DNA of 64,000 nt from Ferrovibrio terrae (GCF_007197755.1 NZ_CP041636.1:2516001-2580000); one strand, 5' to 3'; numbered from the stretch's first letter, positions 27,991 through 38,647 are shown. Notes: a model not told the origin generated them from the sequence alone. Translations and numbers: made by a program.

Positions 27991-29019
27991 GTGAAAGCGG
28001 TCTACAGCGAAGCCCATAGCAGCCACGATCCCCAGTTCTTCCTGGTGCGCGGCGTGGTGCGCAAGACCACCGAGCAGCCCGCGCGCGCCACCCGCCTGCT
28101 GGATGGTCTGAACAGCGGAAAGCACAGCATTGTGGCCGCGCAGAGCTTTGGTGCCGGGCCGCGCGCCAGGGTGCACAGTCCTGACTATCTGGCTTTCTTG
28201 GAACAGGGTTTCGAGGAATGGCGCGCACTCGGCGATTCCAGCAGCGAGATGATCCCGAACATCCACGCGCATCGTGGCGAGGGCGCCAGTTATCCGGCCA
28301 GTATTGTCGGTCGGCTCGGCTGGCATACGGCGGATACCGCCTGCCCGATTGGCGCAGGTACGTTTGCTGCCGCCTGCGCTGCTGCCGATGTTGCCACCAC
28401 GGCGGCGCAGATGGTGCTGGATGGCGAGGATGCGGTTTATGCGCTTTGCCGTCCGCCCGGACATCATGCCTATCGCGACATGGCCGGCGGCTTCTGCTAC
28501 CTCAACAACAGCGCGATTGCCGCAGCCCATCTGCGGCAGAAGCATGAGCGCGTCGCCATCCTCGATGTCGACGTGCATCACGGCAACGGCACGCAGGGCA
28601 TCTTCTACGACCGCGCCGATGTGCTGACCGTGTCGCTCCATGCAGATCCGGCCCGCTACTATCCCTTCTTCGTCGGCTATGCGCACGAAACCGGCGCAGG
28701 CGCCGGGCAGGGCGCCAATCTGAATATTCCGCTGCCGCTGGGCACCGGCGATGCCGACTACATGCTGGCCCTGGACCAGGCTGTGCGCCGGATCAAGGCC
28801 TTTGCGCCGGGTGCGCTGGTGGTGGCGCTGGGGCTGGATGCTTCCGAACATGATCCGCTGCAGGGCCTGAAGATCACCACCGAAGGCTTCCGCCGGATCG
28901 GCGCGACCATCGCCCGCATCGGTCTGCCCACCACGTTGGTGCAGGAGGGCGGTTATCTCACAGATATTCTCGGCGCCAATCTCGCGGCCGTACTGGCCGG
29001 CTATGAGTCGAGCCGCTAG
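27991..29019 (+). CDS. Histone-deacetylase-family hydrolase (acetylpolyamine amidohydrolase type)
   Basis: A 342-residue zinc hydrolase of the arginase/deacetylase fold. The His pair is in RPPGHHAYRD, zinc ligands are in DVDVHHGNGTQ and LGLDASEHDP, and the closing VQEGGYL carries the catalytic-site Gly-Gly-Tyr. Bacterial members remove acetyl groups from polyamines or other small amides. A GTG start is preceded by GGGAAGG, and the gene begins 12 bp after the aspartate dehydrogenase gene, so the two are an operon. The substrate is unknown. Confidence 0.9.
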   Translation: MKAVYSEAHSSHDPQFFLVRGVVRKTTEQPARATRLLDGLNSGKHSIVAAQSFGAGPRARVHSPDYLAFLEQGFEEWRALGDSSSEMIPNIHAHRGEGASYPASIVGRLGWHTADTACPIGAGTFAAACAAADVATTAAQMVLDGEDAVYALCRPPGHHAYRDMAGGFCYLNNSAIAAAHLRQKHERVAILDVDVHHGNGTQGIFYDRADVLTVSLHADPARYYPFFVGYAHETGAGAGQGANLNIPLPLGTGDADYMLALDQAVRRIKAFAPGALVVALGLDASEHDPLQGLKITTEGFRRIGATIARIGLPTTLVQEGGYLTDILGANLAAVLAGYESSR

Positions 29020-29055
29020 GATCGGCTGAGTATTCCAGAAGGAGCGACTGCCTCC

Positions 29056-29325
29056 ATGAAGAAGTCCGCTAGGAAAAAGGCGAATGTCACGCCGCTGACC
29101 CCGCCAGCCAAGGCTGTCGCTGCCCTGCCACCGCCGCTGATCGCAGGTATGTTCGCCGAGATGGGCGTCCTGCTGCGTCCCGGCCGCGCCAGTGCGATTG
29201 CCGCCACGCTGGGCACCGCCTTGGCGAAATTCCGCGAGCAATCCCTGCGCCTGCCGCTCGAGCGCGAACCTGGCCTGTTTCCGGTCATGATCGCCGAGGC
29301 GAAGAAGAAGGCGAAGCGGAAATGA
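29056..29325 (+). CDS. AtzG-like small protein (DUF4089 type), putative amidase partner
   Basis: An 89-residue protein. Residues ~28-75 ([20 protein letters not shown], then LGTALAKFREQSLRLPLE) resemble AtzG, a GatC-like small subunit that stabilises the amidase AtzE. Both ends are very lysine-rich (MKKSARKKAN and EAKKKAKRK). It overlaps the amidase gene by 4 bp (ATGA), exactly the gene pairing expected for an AtzE/AtzG-like complex. The resemblance is by eye and needs a profile search. Confidence 0.6.
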   Translation: MKKSARKKANVTPLTPPAKAVAALPPPLIAGMFAEMGVLLRPGRASAIAATLGTALAKFREQSLRLPLEREPGLFPVMIAEAKKKAKRK

Positions 29326-30761
29326 AGAAGACTGTTGCCAAGAAGAAAACACCCGCCGCCGATCTGGCGCTGATGGGTCTGGCCGAGGCCGTGCGTGCTG
29401 TCGCGCAGGGCAAGGTGACGTCGCAGGCGCTGACCGAAGCCTGCCTGGCGCGTATCGCCGACTGGCAGCCGCGCGTGAATGCCTTCCTGCAGATCGAAGC
29501 CGAAGCGGCACTGAAAGCAGCGAAAGCCGTCGATCGCGCCCGCAAGCGCGGCGCGGCGCTGGGGCGTCTGGCTGGTGTGCCGCTGGCGCATAAGGACATG
29601 TTCTACCGCGCCGGCAAGCAGAGCAGTTGCGGCTCGGCGATCCGCCGGCACTGGAAGGCAACCGAAACCGCTACCGCTCTGCAGCGGCTGGATGCCGAAG
29701 GCGCGCTCGATCTTGGCCGCCTCAACATGGCGGAATTCGCCTTCAACCCGACCGGCCATAACGTGCATTACGGCCATGCGCGCAATCCGTGGAACACGGA
29801 CCGTATCACGGGCGGTTCGTCCAGCGGGTCGGCCGCTGCGGTGGCGGCGCGCATGGTGTTTGGTGCGCTGGGCTCCGATACCGGCGGCTCGATCCGCCAG
29901 CCGTCGCATTACTGCGCACTGGTCGGCATGAAGCCGACCTGGGGTCGCGTCAGCCGCGCCAATGCCATGCCGCTGAGCTATTCGCTGGATACGGTGGGCC
30001 CGATGACACGCCGGGTCGAAGACAACGCGCTGCTGATGGAGATTCTCGCCGGCGCCGACCCGCAGGATCCGACCACGAGCCACGAAGCGGTCGGGCAGTA
30101 TGTGGCGGCCGCGAAATCCGGCTCGGTGCGCGGGCTGAAACTTGCCGTGCCGCGCCGCTATTTCTGGGACAAGCTGAACAAGCCGAGCGCCGAATGTCTT
30201 GAGGCGGCGCTGAAGACGCTGTCCAAGCTGGGCGTGAAGATCGTCGAGATCACGCCGCCCGATATGGAGATGATCACGGCCGCCGGGATGGTGATGGTCT
30301 CAGCCGAGACCGCGGCGCTGCATGCGCCCTGGATGCGCACGCGACCGCATCTTTATGGCGATCTGGCGCGGATGCGGCTGGAAAACGGCCTGGCGCTCAG
30401 CGCCGTCGATTACATCGACTCGCAGCGCTGGCGCGGCGAAGCGATTGCCGCCTTCCTGAAATCGATGGGCGATGCCGATGCGGTCTTTGCTCCGGTGGCA
30501 GACCGCCCCGCGTTAGGGATCAAGGAAACCGATGTGGCCGACCGGCCGGAAGCCGGCAAGGTCGTGGCCACGCTCACGCGCCTGAACCGGCCGATCAACT
30601 ATCTGGGCCTGCCATCGCTGGCGGTGCCGGCTGGCTTCGTGCGCGGCCAACTGCCGGTCGGCTTCCAGCTGATCGGCCGGCCGTTCGCCGAGGCGATGCT
30701 GTATCGCTTTGGTGGCTCCTATGAAGCCGCGCAGCCGATCTGGCAGACAGCACCGACCTGA
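29322..30761 (+). CDS. Amidase (amidase-signature family, GatA/AtzE-like)
   Basis: A 479-residue amidase with the Ser-cisSer-Lys triad: Lys91 in LAHKDMFYRAG, cis-Ser in GGSSSGSAAAV (166-168) and the nucleophile about Ser190 in GSDTGGSIRQPS. It hydrolyses an amide whose identity is unknown; the small AtzG-like partner hints at a biuret- or carboxyamide-type substrate. The first ten residues (MKKTVAKKKT) resemble the N-terminus of the partner protein. The gene ends 3 bp from the convergent pobA. Confidence 0.9.
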   Translation: MKKTVAKKKTPAADLALMGLAEAVRAVAQGKVTSQALTEACLARIADWQPRVNAFLQIEAEAALKAAKAVDRARKRGAALGRLAGVPLAHKDMFYRAGKQSSCGSAIRRHWKATETATALQRLDAEGALDLGRLNMAEFAFNPTGHNVHYGHARNPWNTDRITGGSSSGSAAAVAARMVFGALGSDTGGSIRQPSHYCALVGMKPTWGRVSRANAMPLSYSLDTVGPMTRRVEDNALLMEILAGADPQDPTTSHEAVGQYVAAAKSGSVRGLKLAVPRRYFWDKLNKPSAECLEAALKTLSKLGVKIVEITPPDMEMITAAGMVMVSAETAALHAPWMRTRPHLYGDLARMRLENGLALSAVDYIDSQRWRGEAIAAFLKSMGDADAVFAPVADRPALGIKETDVADRPEAGKVVATLTRLNRPINYLGLPSLAVPAGFVRGQLPVGFQLIGRPFAEAMLYRFGGSYEAAQPIWQTAPT

Positions 30762-30764
30762 CGG

Positions 30765-32099
<1,335 letters not shown>

Positions 32100-32103
32100 T
32101 CAA

Positions 32104-33003
32104 ATGATTGAAAAAATTCCGAGATTTTTCCTCTATGGCGAGGCCGATCAGGATGCCGGCCTGCACTTTCTGCATGTCGAAACCATTCCCGCCCGCAGCA
32201 TCTTGCACGATTGGTACATCGCGCCGCATCGCCATTCCAACCTGTTCCAGCTGCTGCTGGCCATCGGCGGCGGCGGCGAATTACGAGCCGACAGTTTGAC
32301 CCAGGATTTCACGGCGCCGGCACTCGTCACCGTGCCGCCGGGCGTGGTGCATGGCTATCGCTTCCAGCCCGGCACGGAAGGCTGGGTGGTCACGCTGTCG
32401 GACAGTTTCGCCAGCGAGATTTTAGGCCCGCGCGATGCCGAGATCGGCCCGGTGATGACCGAGGCGCGGCTGATGTCGCTGGAGTCCGACGAAGCCGCAA
32501 CACAGGCGCTGCGCGCGCAGTTCGCCACGATTGCCGAGGAGTTTCGCAATCCGACACTCGGCAGCCTGGCGGCGATTGCGGCCCATATCCGCCTGGTCTT
32601 CGTGGCGCAGGCACGGCTGCGCCAGGCTGACCGGCAGGCCGCACTGGCGCGCGATGCCGATGCCGTGCTGTTCGCACGCTTCCGCGCGCTGGTCGAAAAC
32701 CATTACCGCGATCACCGTCCGGTCAGCGTCTATGCGCAGGATCTGGCGGTGACGGAAAAGCGGCTGACGGTCGCCTGCCGCCGCGTGGTCGAGAAGGCGC
32801 CGCTGGATGTGATCCATGCCCGCCTGCTGATCGAAGCCAAGCGCAACCTGCTCTACACCTCGATGACGATTGCCGAGGCTGGCTATGCGCTCGGTTTCCG
32901 CGATCCGGCCTATTTCACGCGTTTTTTCACCCGCCGGGCCGGGATGGCGCCCAGGCAGTTCAAGGCTGCAGCCGGTCACGAAGCGGTGCAGGCCGGTAAT
33001 TGA
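32104..33003 (+). CDS. AraC-family regulator, PobR-like
   Basis: About 299 residues. The N-terminal cupin sensor has LHFLHVETIPARSILHDWYI and PHRHSNLFQLLLAIGGGGEL; the C-terminal domain has VYAQDLAVTEKRLTVACRR and IAEAGYALGFRDPAYFTRFF. The layout and position match PobR of the AraC type, which activates pobA when 4-hydroxybenzoate binds. ATG at 32104 is chosen because the sensor domain starts there; the frame is open further upstream but that part has no domain. The 154-bp region shared with pobA holds GTACAA (31964-31969) and TTGTAC (32026-32031) as possible half-sites. Confidence 0.88.
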   Translation: MIEKIPRFFLYGEADQDAGLHFLHVETIPARSILHDWYIAPHRHSNLFQLLLAIGGGGELRADSLTQDFTAPALVTVPPGVVHGYRFQPGTEGWVVTLSDSFASEILGPRDAEIGPVMTEARLMSLESDEAATQALRAQFATIAEEFRNPTLGSLAAIAAHIRLVFVAQARLRQADRQAALARDADAVLFARFRALVENHYRDHRPVSVYAQDLAVTEKRLTVACRRVVEKAPLDVIHARLLIEAKRNLLYTSMTIAEAGYALGFRDPAYFTRFFTRRAGMAPRQFKAAAGHEAVQAGN

Positions 33004-33097
33004 CCTTGCGTCATGCCGCGTGGGCAGCCTTGCGCTGCAACAGGTCTGTTATAATCTGGGCAAAACGCGCCGACACGGGCGTACCGGGAGTGAAGCC

Positions 33098-34303
33098 ATG
33101 GATCTGAATTTCACCGCTGACGAACTGAAATTCCGCGACGACGTGCGCGGCTTCATCGCCGAGAAATTCGATGCGGAAATGCGGGCCGCGATGGCGCGCA
33201 CGCGCACCGGCTACATCGCCAAGCATCTTCATATCCGCTGGCAGAAGGCGCTGAACGAGCGCGGCTGGGCGGCGCCGAACTGGCCCAAGGAACATGGCGG
33301 TCCGGGCTGGACGCCGACGCAGCGCTACATCTTCGAACAAGAGATGGGCACCGCAGGTGCGCCCATCGTGGTGCCGTTCGGTCCGCGCATGCTGGCGCCG
33401 GTGATCATGAAATTCGGCACCGAGGCGCAGAAGCAGAAATACCTGCCCGATATCCTCGCCGCCAATGTCTGGTGGTGCCAGGGCTATTCCGAGCCGGGCT
33501 CGGGCTCCGATCTCGCCAGCCTGCAGATGAAGGCCGAGGACAAGGGTGATCACTTCCTCTGCAACGGCAGCAAGATCTGGACCTCTGAAGCCCAGCATGC
33601 CGACCTGATTTTCTGTCTGGTGCGCACGGCGCAGACCAAGAAGCCGCAGGAAGGCATCTCCTTCCTGCTGATCGACATGAAATCGCCCGGCGTCACCGTC
33701 ACGCCGATCGTGACGATCGACGAAGCCTCGCCCGGCATGCAGGAAGTCAACCAGGTGTTCTTCGACGATGTGAAGGTGCCGAAGGAGAATCTGGTCGGCG
33801 AGTTGAACCAGGGCTGGACCTGCGCGAAATACCTGCTCGAATTCGAGCGCGGCAATGCCTATTCCGGCCACCTGAAGCGCCATCTCGCGCATCTGAAAAA
33901 GATCGCCAGGGCGGAAATGGCCGGGCAGCAGCCGCTGATGCAGGATCCGGATTTCGCTACCAAGCTGGCGGAATGCGAAATGCAGATCATGGGCATGGAG
34001 ATGCTGGAACTGCGCGTCCTGGGCGGTACCCGCAGCGGCCAGAATCTCGGTGCGGCATCCTCGATGCTGAAGACGCGCGGCACCGAGCTGCAGCAGATGG
34101 TCAGCGAGCTGTCGGCCGAAGCCATCGGCTATTACGCGGCGCCATACACCGCGCTGGTGGAAGGCCAGAACGAGCCCGGTGTCGGGCCCGACTATGCCGA
34201 TGGTGCGGCCGCGCGCTATCTCAACATGCGCAAGGTCACGATCTATGCCGGATCGAACGAGATCCAGCGCAACATCATGTCCAAGCTGATCCTCGGCCTT
34301 TAG
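33098..34303 (+). CDS. Acyl-CoA dehydrogenase family protein
   Basis: A 401-residue FAD flavoprotein. Typical signatures are CQGYSEPGSGSDLASLQ for the flavin-contacting region and VTIYAGSNEIQRNIMSKLIL at the C-terminus. The usual catalytic Glu of the fatty acyl-CoA enzymes cannot be placed with certainty; this subgroup (with EEISFL-type motif as PQEGISFLLIDM) often acts on branched or aromatic acyl-CoAs. A GGGAG site precedes the ATG. It overlaps the convergent amidase by 4 bp. The substrate is unknown. Confidence 0.92.
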   Translation: MDLNFTADELKFRDDVRGFIAEKFDAEMRAAMARTRTGYIAKHLHIRWQKALNERGWAAPNWPKEHGGPGWTPTQRYIFEQEMGTAGAPIVVPFGPRMLAPVIMKFGTEAQKQKYLPDILAANVWWCQGYSEPGSGSDLASLQMKAEDKGDHFLCNGSKIWTSEAQHADLIFCLVRTAQTKKPQEGISFLLIDMKSPGVTVTPIVTIDEASPGMQEVNQVFFDDVKVPKENLVGELNQGWTCAKYLLEFERGNAYSGHLKRHLAHLKKIARAEMAGQQPLMQDPDFATKLAECEMQIMGMEMLELRVLGGTRSGQNLGAASSMLKTRGTELQQMVSELSAEAIGYYAAPYTALVEGQNEPGVGPDYADGAAARYLNMRKVTIYAGSNEIQRNIMSKLILGL

Positions 34304-35715
34304 TCGAACCCGGGCGGCCAGCGGTCCGCCCAGGGCGCCTGCTTCTCGTAGCGCCGGCCGAGCGCCAGCAGCATCGCATCGCGGCCATAGCCGCCGATCA
34401 GCTGGAAGCCGATGGGCATGCCGTTGCCATCCAGATCGGCCGGCAGGCCAAGGCCGGGCAGGCCAGCGAGATTGACCCAGCCGGTATAGATGGCATGGGC
34501 GCGCGGACCGGCTTCGCGACCGTCGATCATTTCGGGATAGACCTTGTCCTTCGCCCAGGGCTGCGCGGCGGCGGCGGGTGTCAGGATTGCATCCCAGTCG
34601 CGGAAGAATTTCGCCATCTGTGCGCGCAGCACGACCGCATGGTTCAGTGCTGCGAGATAGGCAGCGCCGGTAATGCCCTTGCCGGTTTCATACATCGCCT
34701 GAAGGGCAGGCGTGATGCGTTCTGGCCCGCCCAGGCGATCCACGATCATCGCAAGACCGGTCGGCATCAGGGTTGCCAGTGCGGCAGTGGCTGCATCGAT
34801 ATCGAAGGGCAGGGCACGGGTTTCCACTACGCAGCCGGCGCGGCGTAACGTCTCTGCCACTGAATCGATGGCGGCGACAATCTCCGGTTCGACCGGGTTC
34901 CCGCCAAATCGCGGCAGATAGAGGATGCGTGGCCTTGCCGGATGGCGGTGCGTATCCTCGAGGGTGATGGCGCGGTCGTAGGACAGCGAATGCCGATCGC
35001 GCGGATCCGATGCCGACAGCGCACAGAGCGTGGTGGCGACGTCTTCGACGCTGCGGCCGAACAGGCCGACCACTTCGAGATCGTTGTAGATTTCGGGAAA
35101 GCCGCCATGGCGCGCGATCCGCCCGGTGCCGGGCTTAAGACCGACCAGGCCGGTATGGCCGGCCGGCCGGCGCGTGGAGCCGCCGCCATCGGTGCCCAGC
35201 GCAATGGGGCCAAAGCCGGCTGCCACGGCAGAGACCGCGCCACCGCTGGAGCCGCCCGGAGTGAGATCGGGATTCCACGGATTGCCGGTCGCGCCGAACA
35301 GCAGGTTGTGGGTGTAACCCTGCACGGTGAATTCCGGCACGTTGGTCTTGCCCAGCAGCACTGCGCCGGTCTGGCGCAGGCGCGCCACCGGCAGTTCATC
35401 GACGGGCGGTTTGTTGGTCTTCAGTAACAGGCTGCCCCAGGTGGCTGGCATGCCGCCCACCACGAGGCTGTCCTTGATCGTGGCGGGAACACCATCCAGC
35501 GCGCCATAAGCCGCACCGTTGCGATAACGCGCCGCGCTTTCCTCGGCTGCGCGCATCGCGCCATTGGCATCGACATGCACAACAGCATTCAGTTTCGGGT
35601 TCAGTGCGGCGATCCGGTCGAGGATCGCTCGGGTGACATCCACCGGCGACAGCTTGCCGCTGGTATAGGCTCTGTGCAGATCGGTGGCGCTCAGGCGCCA
35701 GACGGCTTCGGTCAT
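34300..35715 (-). CDS. Amidase (amidase-signature family)
   Basis: A 471-residue amidase. The triad is seen as Lys in VPATIKDSLVVGG, the cis-Ser in TPGGSSGGAVSAV and the nucleophile in GTDGGGSTRRPAG. There is no signal peptide, so it is cytoplasmic. It is divergent from vanA; the 156-bp region between them contains the candidate VanR site. Substrate unknown; it shares only the family signatures with the other amidase of the window at 29322. Confidence 0.92.
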   Translation of the reverse strand: MTEAVWRLSATDLHRAYTSGKLSPVDVTRAILDRIAALNPKLNAVVHVDANGAMRAAEESAARYRNGAAYGALDGVPATIKDSLVVGGMPATWGSLLLKTNKPPVDELPVARLRQTGAVLLGKTNVPEFTVQGYTHNLLFGATGNPWNPDLTPGGSSGGAVSAVAAGFGPIALGTDGGGSTRRPAGHTGLVGLKPGTGRIARHGGFPEIYNDLEVVGLFGRSVEDVATTLCALSASDPRDRHSLSYDRAITLEDTHRHPARPRILYLPRFGGNPVEPEIVAAIDSVAETLRRAGCVVETRALPFDIDAATAALATLMPTGLAMIVDRLGGPERITPALQAMYETGKGITGAAYLAALNHAVVLRAQMAKFFRDWDAILTPAAAAQPWAKDKVYPEMIDGREAGPRAHAIYTGWVNLAGLPGLGLPADLDGNGMPIGFQLIGGYGRDAMLLALGRRYEKQAPWADRWPPGFD

Positions 35716-35799
35716 TACGTGTCCCCTTTGCTTCCTTCATTACGAATTGCTCCGGGGCTCGGCAATGCTGTATCCCGAAATTCCATAAAGATGAGAACA

Positions 35800-35805
35800 T
35801 ATAAT
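35800..35805 (+). promoter_or_regulatory. Candidate -10 box of vanA
   Basis: TATAAT, a perfect -10 hexamer, inside GAACATATAATGAA. No good -35 lies 16-18 bp upstream, so an activator or an extended element may be needed. The same 14-base string recurs at the promoter of the gene at 53909. Confidence 0.45.
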
Positions 35806-35832
35806 GAAAATTTGCCCATATTTGGTCATTCA

Positions 35833-35840
35833 TGTATACA
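35833..35840. promoter_or_regulatory. Candidate VanR operator
   Basis: TGTATACA is a perfect palindrome 31 bp before the vanA ATG and downstream of the candidate -10 box. GntR regulators of the FCD group to which VanR belongs often bind palindromes with a GTnnAC or GTATAC core, so a repressor site is plausible. Confidence 0.45.
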
Positions 35841-35871
35841 GTCGAGTCAATAAGCTTGGAGGAAACCCGGG

Positions 35872-36951
35872 ATGGCCAGCAGCCAGCCTTTCATGATGGA
35901 TCGCGATGCCGCGCCATGGCCATCCAATGCCTGGTACGCGGCCGCCTGGGATCATGAAGTCAAGCGCAGCCTGCTGGCGCGCACGGTCTGCGGCGAGCAA
36001 CTGGTCTTCTATCGCCAACCCGATGGCCGCGTGGCGGCGCTGCAGGATGCCTGCTGGCACCGGCTGCTGCCGCTGTCGAAGGGCCATTTGCAGGAGGATG
36101 GCAGCCTGGTCTGCGGCTATCACGGACTGGTCTACGATGCGCGCGGTCGCTGCACGCATATGCCGTCGCAGGAGACGATCAATCCCTCTGCCTGCGTGCG
36201 CAGCTATCCTGTCGTTGAACGTCATCGCTTCGTCTGGATCTGGATGGGCGATCCGGCGCTGGCCGATCCCGCCAGCATTCCCGACCTGCACTGGAACCAC
36301 GATCCGGCCTGGGCGGGCGACGGCGAGCTGATCGCGGTGAACTGCGACTTCCGCCTGGTGGTCGACAACCTGATGGACCTGACGCACGAGACCTTTGTGC
36401 ATGGTTCCAGCATCGGCAACCGCGCGGTGGCCGAGGCACCGTTCGAGGTGACGCATGGCGAACGCTTCGCCACGGTCACACGCTGGATGCGCGACATCGA
36501 GGCGCCGCCCTTCTGGGCCAGGCAGCTCGGCAAGCCGGGCCGCGTTGACCGTTGGCAGATCATCCGCTTTGAAGCGCCCTGCACCGTCATCATCGACGTG
36601 GGCGTCGCGCCCACGGGCAGCGGCGCGCCCGAAGGGGACCGCAGCCACGGCGTCAACGGTTTCGTGCTCAACACGATCACGCCGTCGACCGCAAATACCT
36701 GCCTGTATTTCTGGGCCTTCGTGCGCAACTACCGGCTGGAAGAGCAGAGCCTGACCACCGAATTGCGCCAGGGCGTCTCCGGCATCTTCCGCGAAGACGA
36801 GATCATCCTGGAAGCGCAGCAGAAGGCGATCGAGGCGCATCCCGGCAAGCTGTTCTACAACCTGAATATCGACGCCGGTTCCATGTGGGCACGACGCAAG
36901 CTGGAACGCATGATCGCCACCGAGCGCGGCATTGCAGAGGCTGCGGAATAG
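35872..36951 (+). CDS. vanA: Vanillate O-demethylase oxygenase subunit
   Basis: A 359-residue Rieske oxygenase. The Rieske cluster ligands are Cys61, His63, Cys81 and His84 (DACWHRLLP and LVCGYHGLVYD); the mononuclear iron site lies in DNLMDLTHETFVHG. VanA with the reductase VanB removes the methoxy group of vanillate, giving protocatechuate and formaldehyde. A GGAGGAAA site precedes the ATG. The gene is directly followed by vanR (no gap) and then vanB. Related Rieske demethylases act on other methoxy acids, so the substrate is strongly suggested by vanB and vanR rather than proven. Confidence 0.9.
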   Translation: MASSQPFMMDRDAAPWPSNAWYAAAWDHEVKRSLLARTVCGEQLVFYRQPDGRVAALQDACWHRLLPLSKGHLQEDGSLVCGYHGLVYDARGRCTHMPSQETINPSACVRSYPVVERHRFVWIWMGDPALADPASIPDLHWNHDPAWAGDGELIAVNCDFRLVVDNLMDLTHETFVHGSSIGNRAVAEAPFEVTHGERFATVTRWMRDIEAPPFWARQLGKPGRVDRWQIIRFEAPCTVIIDVGVAPTGSGAPEGDRSHGVNGFVLNTITPSTANTCLYFWAFVRNYRLEEQSLTTELRQGVSGIFREDEIILEAQQKAIEAHPGKLFYNLNIDAGSMWARRKLERMIATERGIAEAAE

Positions 36952-37668
36952 ATGTCGCAGTCGCTCAAGACGATCCTGTCTCTGCGCGACCTGATCCTCA
37001 GTGGCGAGCTGAAGCCGGGCGAGCGCCTCTCGGAACTCGCCATCGTCGACCGGCTTGGCGTGTCGCGCACGCCGGTGCGCACCGCGCTGGTGCGGCTGGA
37101 GGAAGAGGGCCTGCTGGAGGCGATGCCGTCCGGCGGTTATGCCGTGCGGCACTTTTCAAAGGCAGACATTTTCGATGCCATCGAAACACGCGGCACGCTG
37201 GAAGGCCTGGCGGCGCGGCTGGCCGCCGAACGTGGCCCCAGTCCGGGGCAGATCGGTGAGATCAAGGTCTGCCTTCGCAAACTGGATATACTGGTGCAGA
37301 AAGAAACCGGCGCTGACACCTTCCCGGCCTATGTCGAGCTGAACGAACGCTTTCACCAGCTGCTGGTTCAGCTGTCCGGCAGCCGCGTGGTGGCGCGCCA
37401 GATCGAGCGTGCTGCGGCGCTGCCATTTGCCTCGCCCAGCGCTTTCGTGGAAGTGCAGGCCGTGCTGCCGGAATCGCGCGCCATCCTGCTGGTGGCACAG
37501 GAGCAGCATCGCAGCGTGGTGGAGGCCATCGAACGGCGCGAAGGCGCGCGGGCCGAGGCCCTGATGCGCGAACATTCCCGTGTGGCGCATCGCAACCTGC
37601 TGATGGCGCTGGAGCACCAGAATGCGCATGACCTGGTGCCGGGCATGGCGCTGATCAGGCAGGCCTGA
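36952..37668 (+). CDS. vanR: GntR-family regulator (FCD type), VanR-like
   Basis: A 238-residue regulator. The N-terminal winged helix shows LRDLILSGELKPGERLSEL and LGVSRTPVRTALVRLEEEGLL; the C-terminal FCD effector domain includes FDAIETRGTLEGLAARLAAE and the metal-site His in NERFHQLLV and EHSRVAHRN. VanR represses the van operon until vanillate binds. Its ATG directly follows the vanA stop codon, and it is placed between vanA and vanB, so it is expressed with the genes it controls. Confidence 0.85.
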   Translation: MSQSLKTILSLRDLILSGELKPGERLSELAIVDRLGVSRTPVRTALVRLEEEGLLEAMPSGGYAVRHFSKADIFDAIETRGTLEGLAARLAAERGPSPGQIGEIKVCLRKLDILVQKETGADTFPAYVELNERFHQLLVQLSGSRVVARQIERAAALPFASPSAFVEVQAVLPESRAILLVAQEQHRSVVEAIERREGARAEALMREHSRVAHRNLLMALEHQNAHDLVPGMALIRQA

Positions 37669-37669
37669 G

Positions 37670-38647
37670 ATGCATGACCGCAACGACTGGATGGATGCCG
37701 ACCTGGTCGCGACCCGTGATCACGGGCCGGATATCCGCCTGTTCGAGATTGCGCCGGCCGATGGTGTCATGGCCTATGAGCCGGGCAGCCACATCAATCT
37801 TGCCGTCGATATCGACGGTCAGCCGGACGTACGCTCCTATTCGCTGGTCGGCCTGCCGCGCCGCAACATCTATCGCATTGCTGTCAAACACGTGCAGCCG
37901 AGCCGTGGCGGTTCGGCCTGGCTGCACAACCTGCTGCCGGGTGCGCGCCTGCGTATCACCGCGCCGCGCAATCATTTCCCGCTGCAGCATGGCGCCGGCA
38001 GTTATCTGCTGATAGCCGGCGGCATCGGGATCACGCCGCTGCTGGGTATGGCACAGGTGCTGAAGCAGCGCGGCGCTGATATGCGGCTGCTGTATGCCGC
38101 GCGTCGCCGACGCGATCTGGCGCTGGTCTCCGAGATCGAGGCAACGCTGGGTGAGCATGCTTCCTTCTTTATTTCGGAAGATGGCAATCGCCTCGACCTG
38201 CAGGCGGCGCTGGCCGGCTTTCCTGTGGATGGCGATATCTATTTCTGCGGTCCTGCCCGCATGCTGCAGAGCCTGCGCGAGGCGATGACGGCACTGGGCC
38301 TGCCGCAAAGCAGTCTGCGATTTGAAACCTTCGGCAGCGGCGGATTGAAGCCTGAGGAATCCTTCTGGGTTCGCATTCCGCGCCTGGGCGTGGAAGTGAT
38401 GGTGCCGCCGGGTCGGTCTATGCTCGATGCGCTGGATGCCGCCGGGGTCGAGGTGATGTCGGAATGCCGACGCGGCGAATGCGGTCTCTGTACGGTCGAT
38501 GTCGTGGCCCTGGAGGGTGAGATCGATCACCGCGACGTTTTCCTGAGCGATCACCAGAAGCGCGAAAACAGCCGCATCTGCGCCTGCGTTTCGCGTGCGG
38601 TGCAGGGCGGACTGGTGATCGATACGTCATGGCGCGCCGGGCAGTGA
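37670..38647 (+). CDS. vanB: Vanillate O-demethylase reductase subunit
   Basis: A 325-residue oxidoreductase passing electrons from NAD(P)H to VanA. The FMN/FAD-binding domain has VRSYSLVGLPRRN, the nucleotide domain GGIGITPLLGMAQVL, and the C-terminal plant-type 2Fe-2S domain CRRGECGLCTVDV with a last Cys in RICACVSRA. HRDVFLSDHQK is characteristic of VanB-type reductases. It begins one base after the vanR stop codon region, so vanA, vanR and vanB form one operon. Confidence 0.92.
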   Translation: MHDRNDWMDADLVATRDHGPDIRLFEIAPADGVMAYEPGSHINLAVDIDGQPDVRSYSLVGLPRRNIYRIAVKHVQPSRGGSAWLHNLLPGARLRITAPRNHFPLQHGAGSYLLIAGGIGITPLLGMAQVLKQRGADMRLLYAARRRRDLALVSEIEATLGEHASFFISEDGNRLDLQAALAGFPVDGDIYFCGPARMLQSLREAMTALGLPQSSLRFETFGSGGLKPEESFWVRIPRLGVEVMVPPGRSMLDALDAAGVEVMSECRRGECGLCTVDVVALEGEIDHRDVFLSDHQKRENSRICACVSRAVQGGLVIDTSWRAGQ

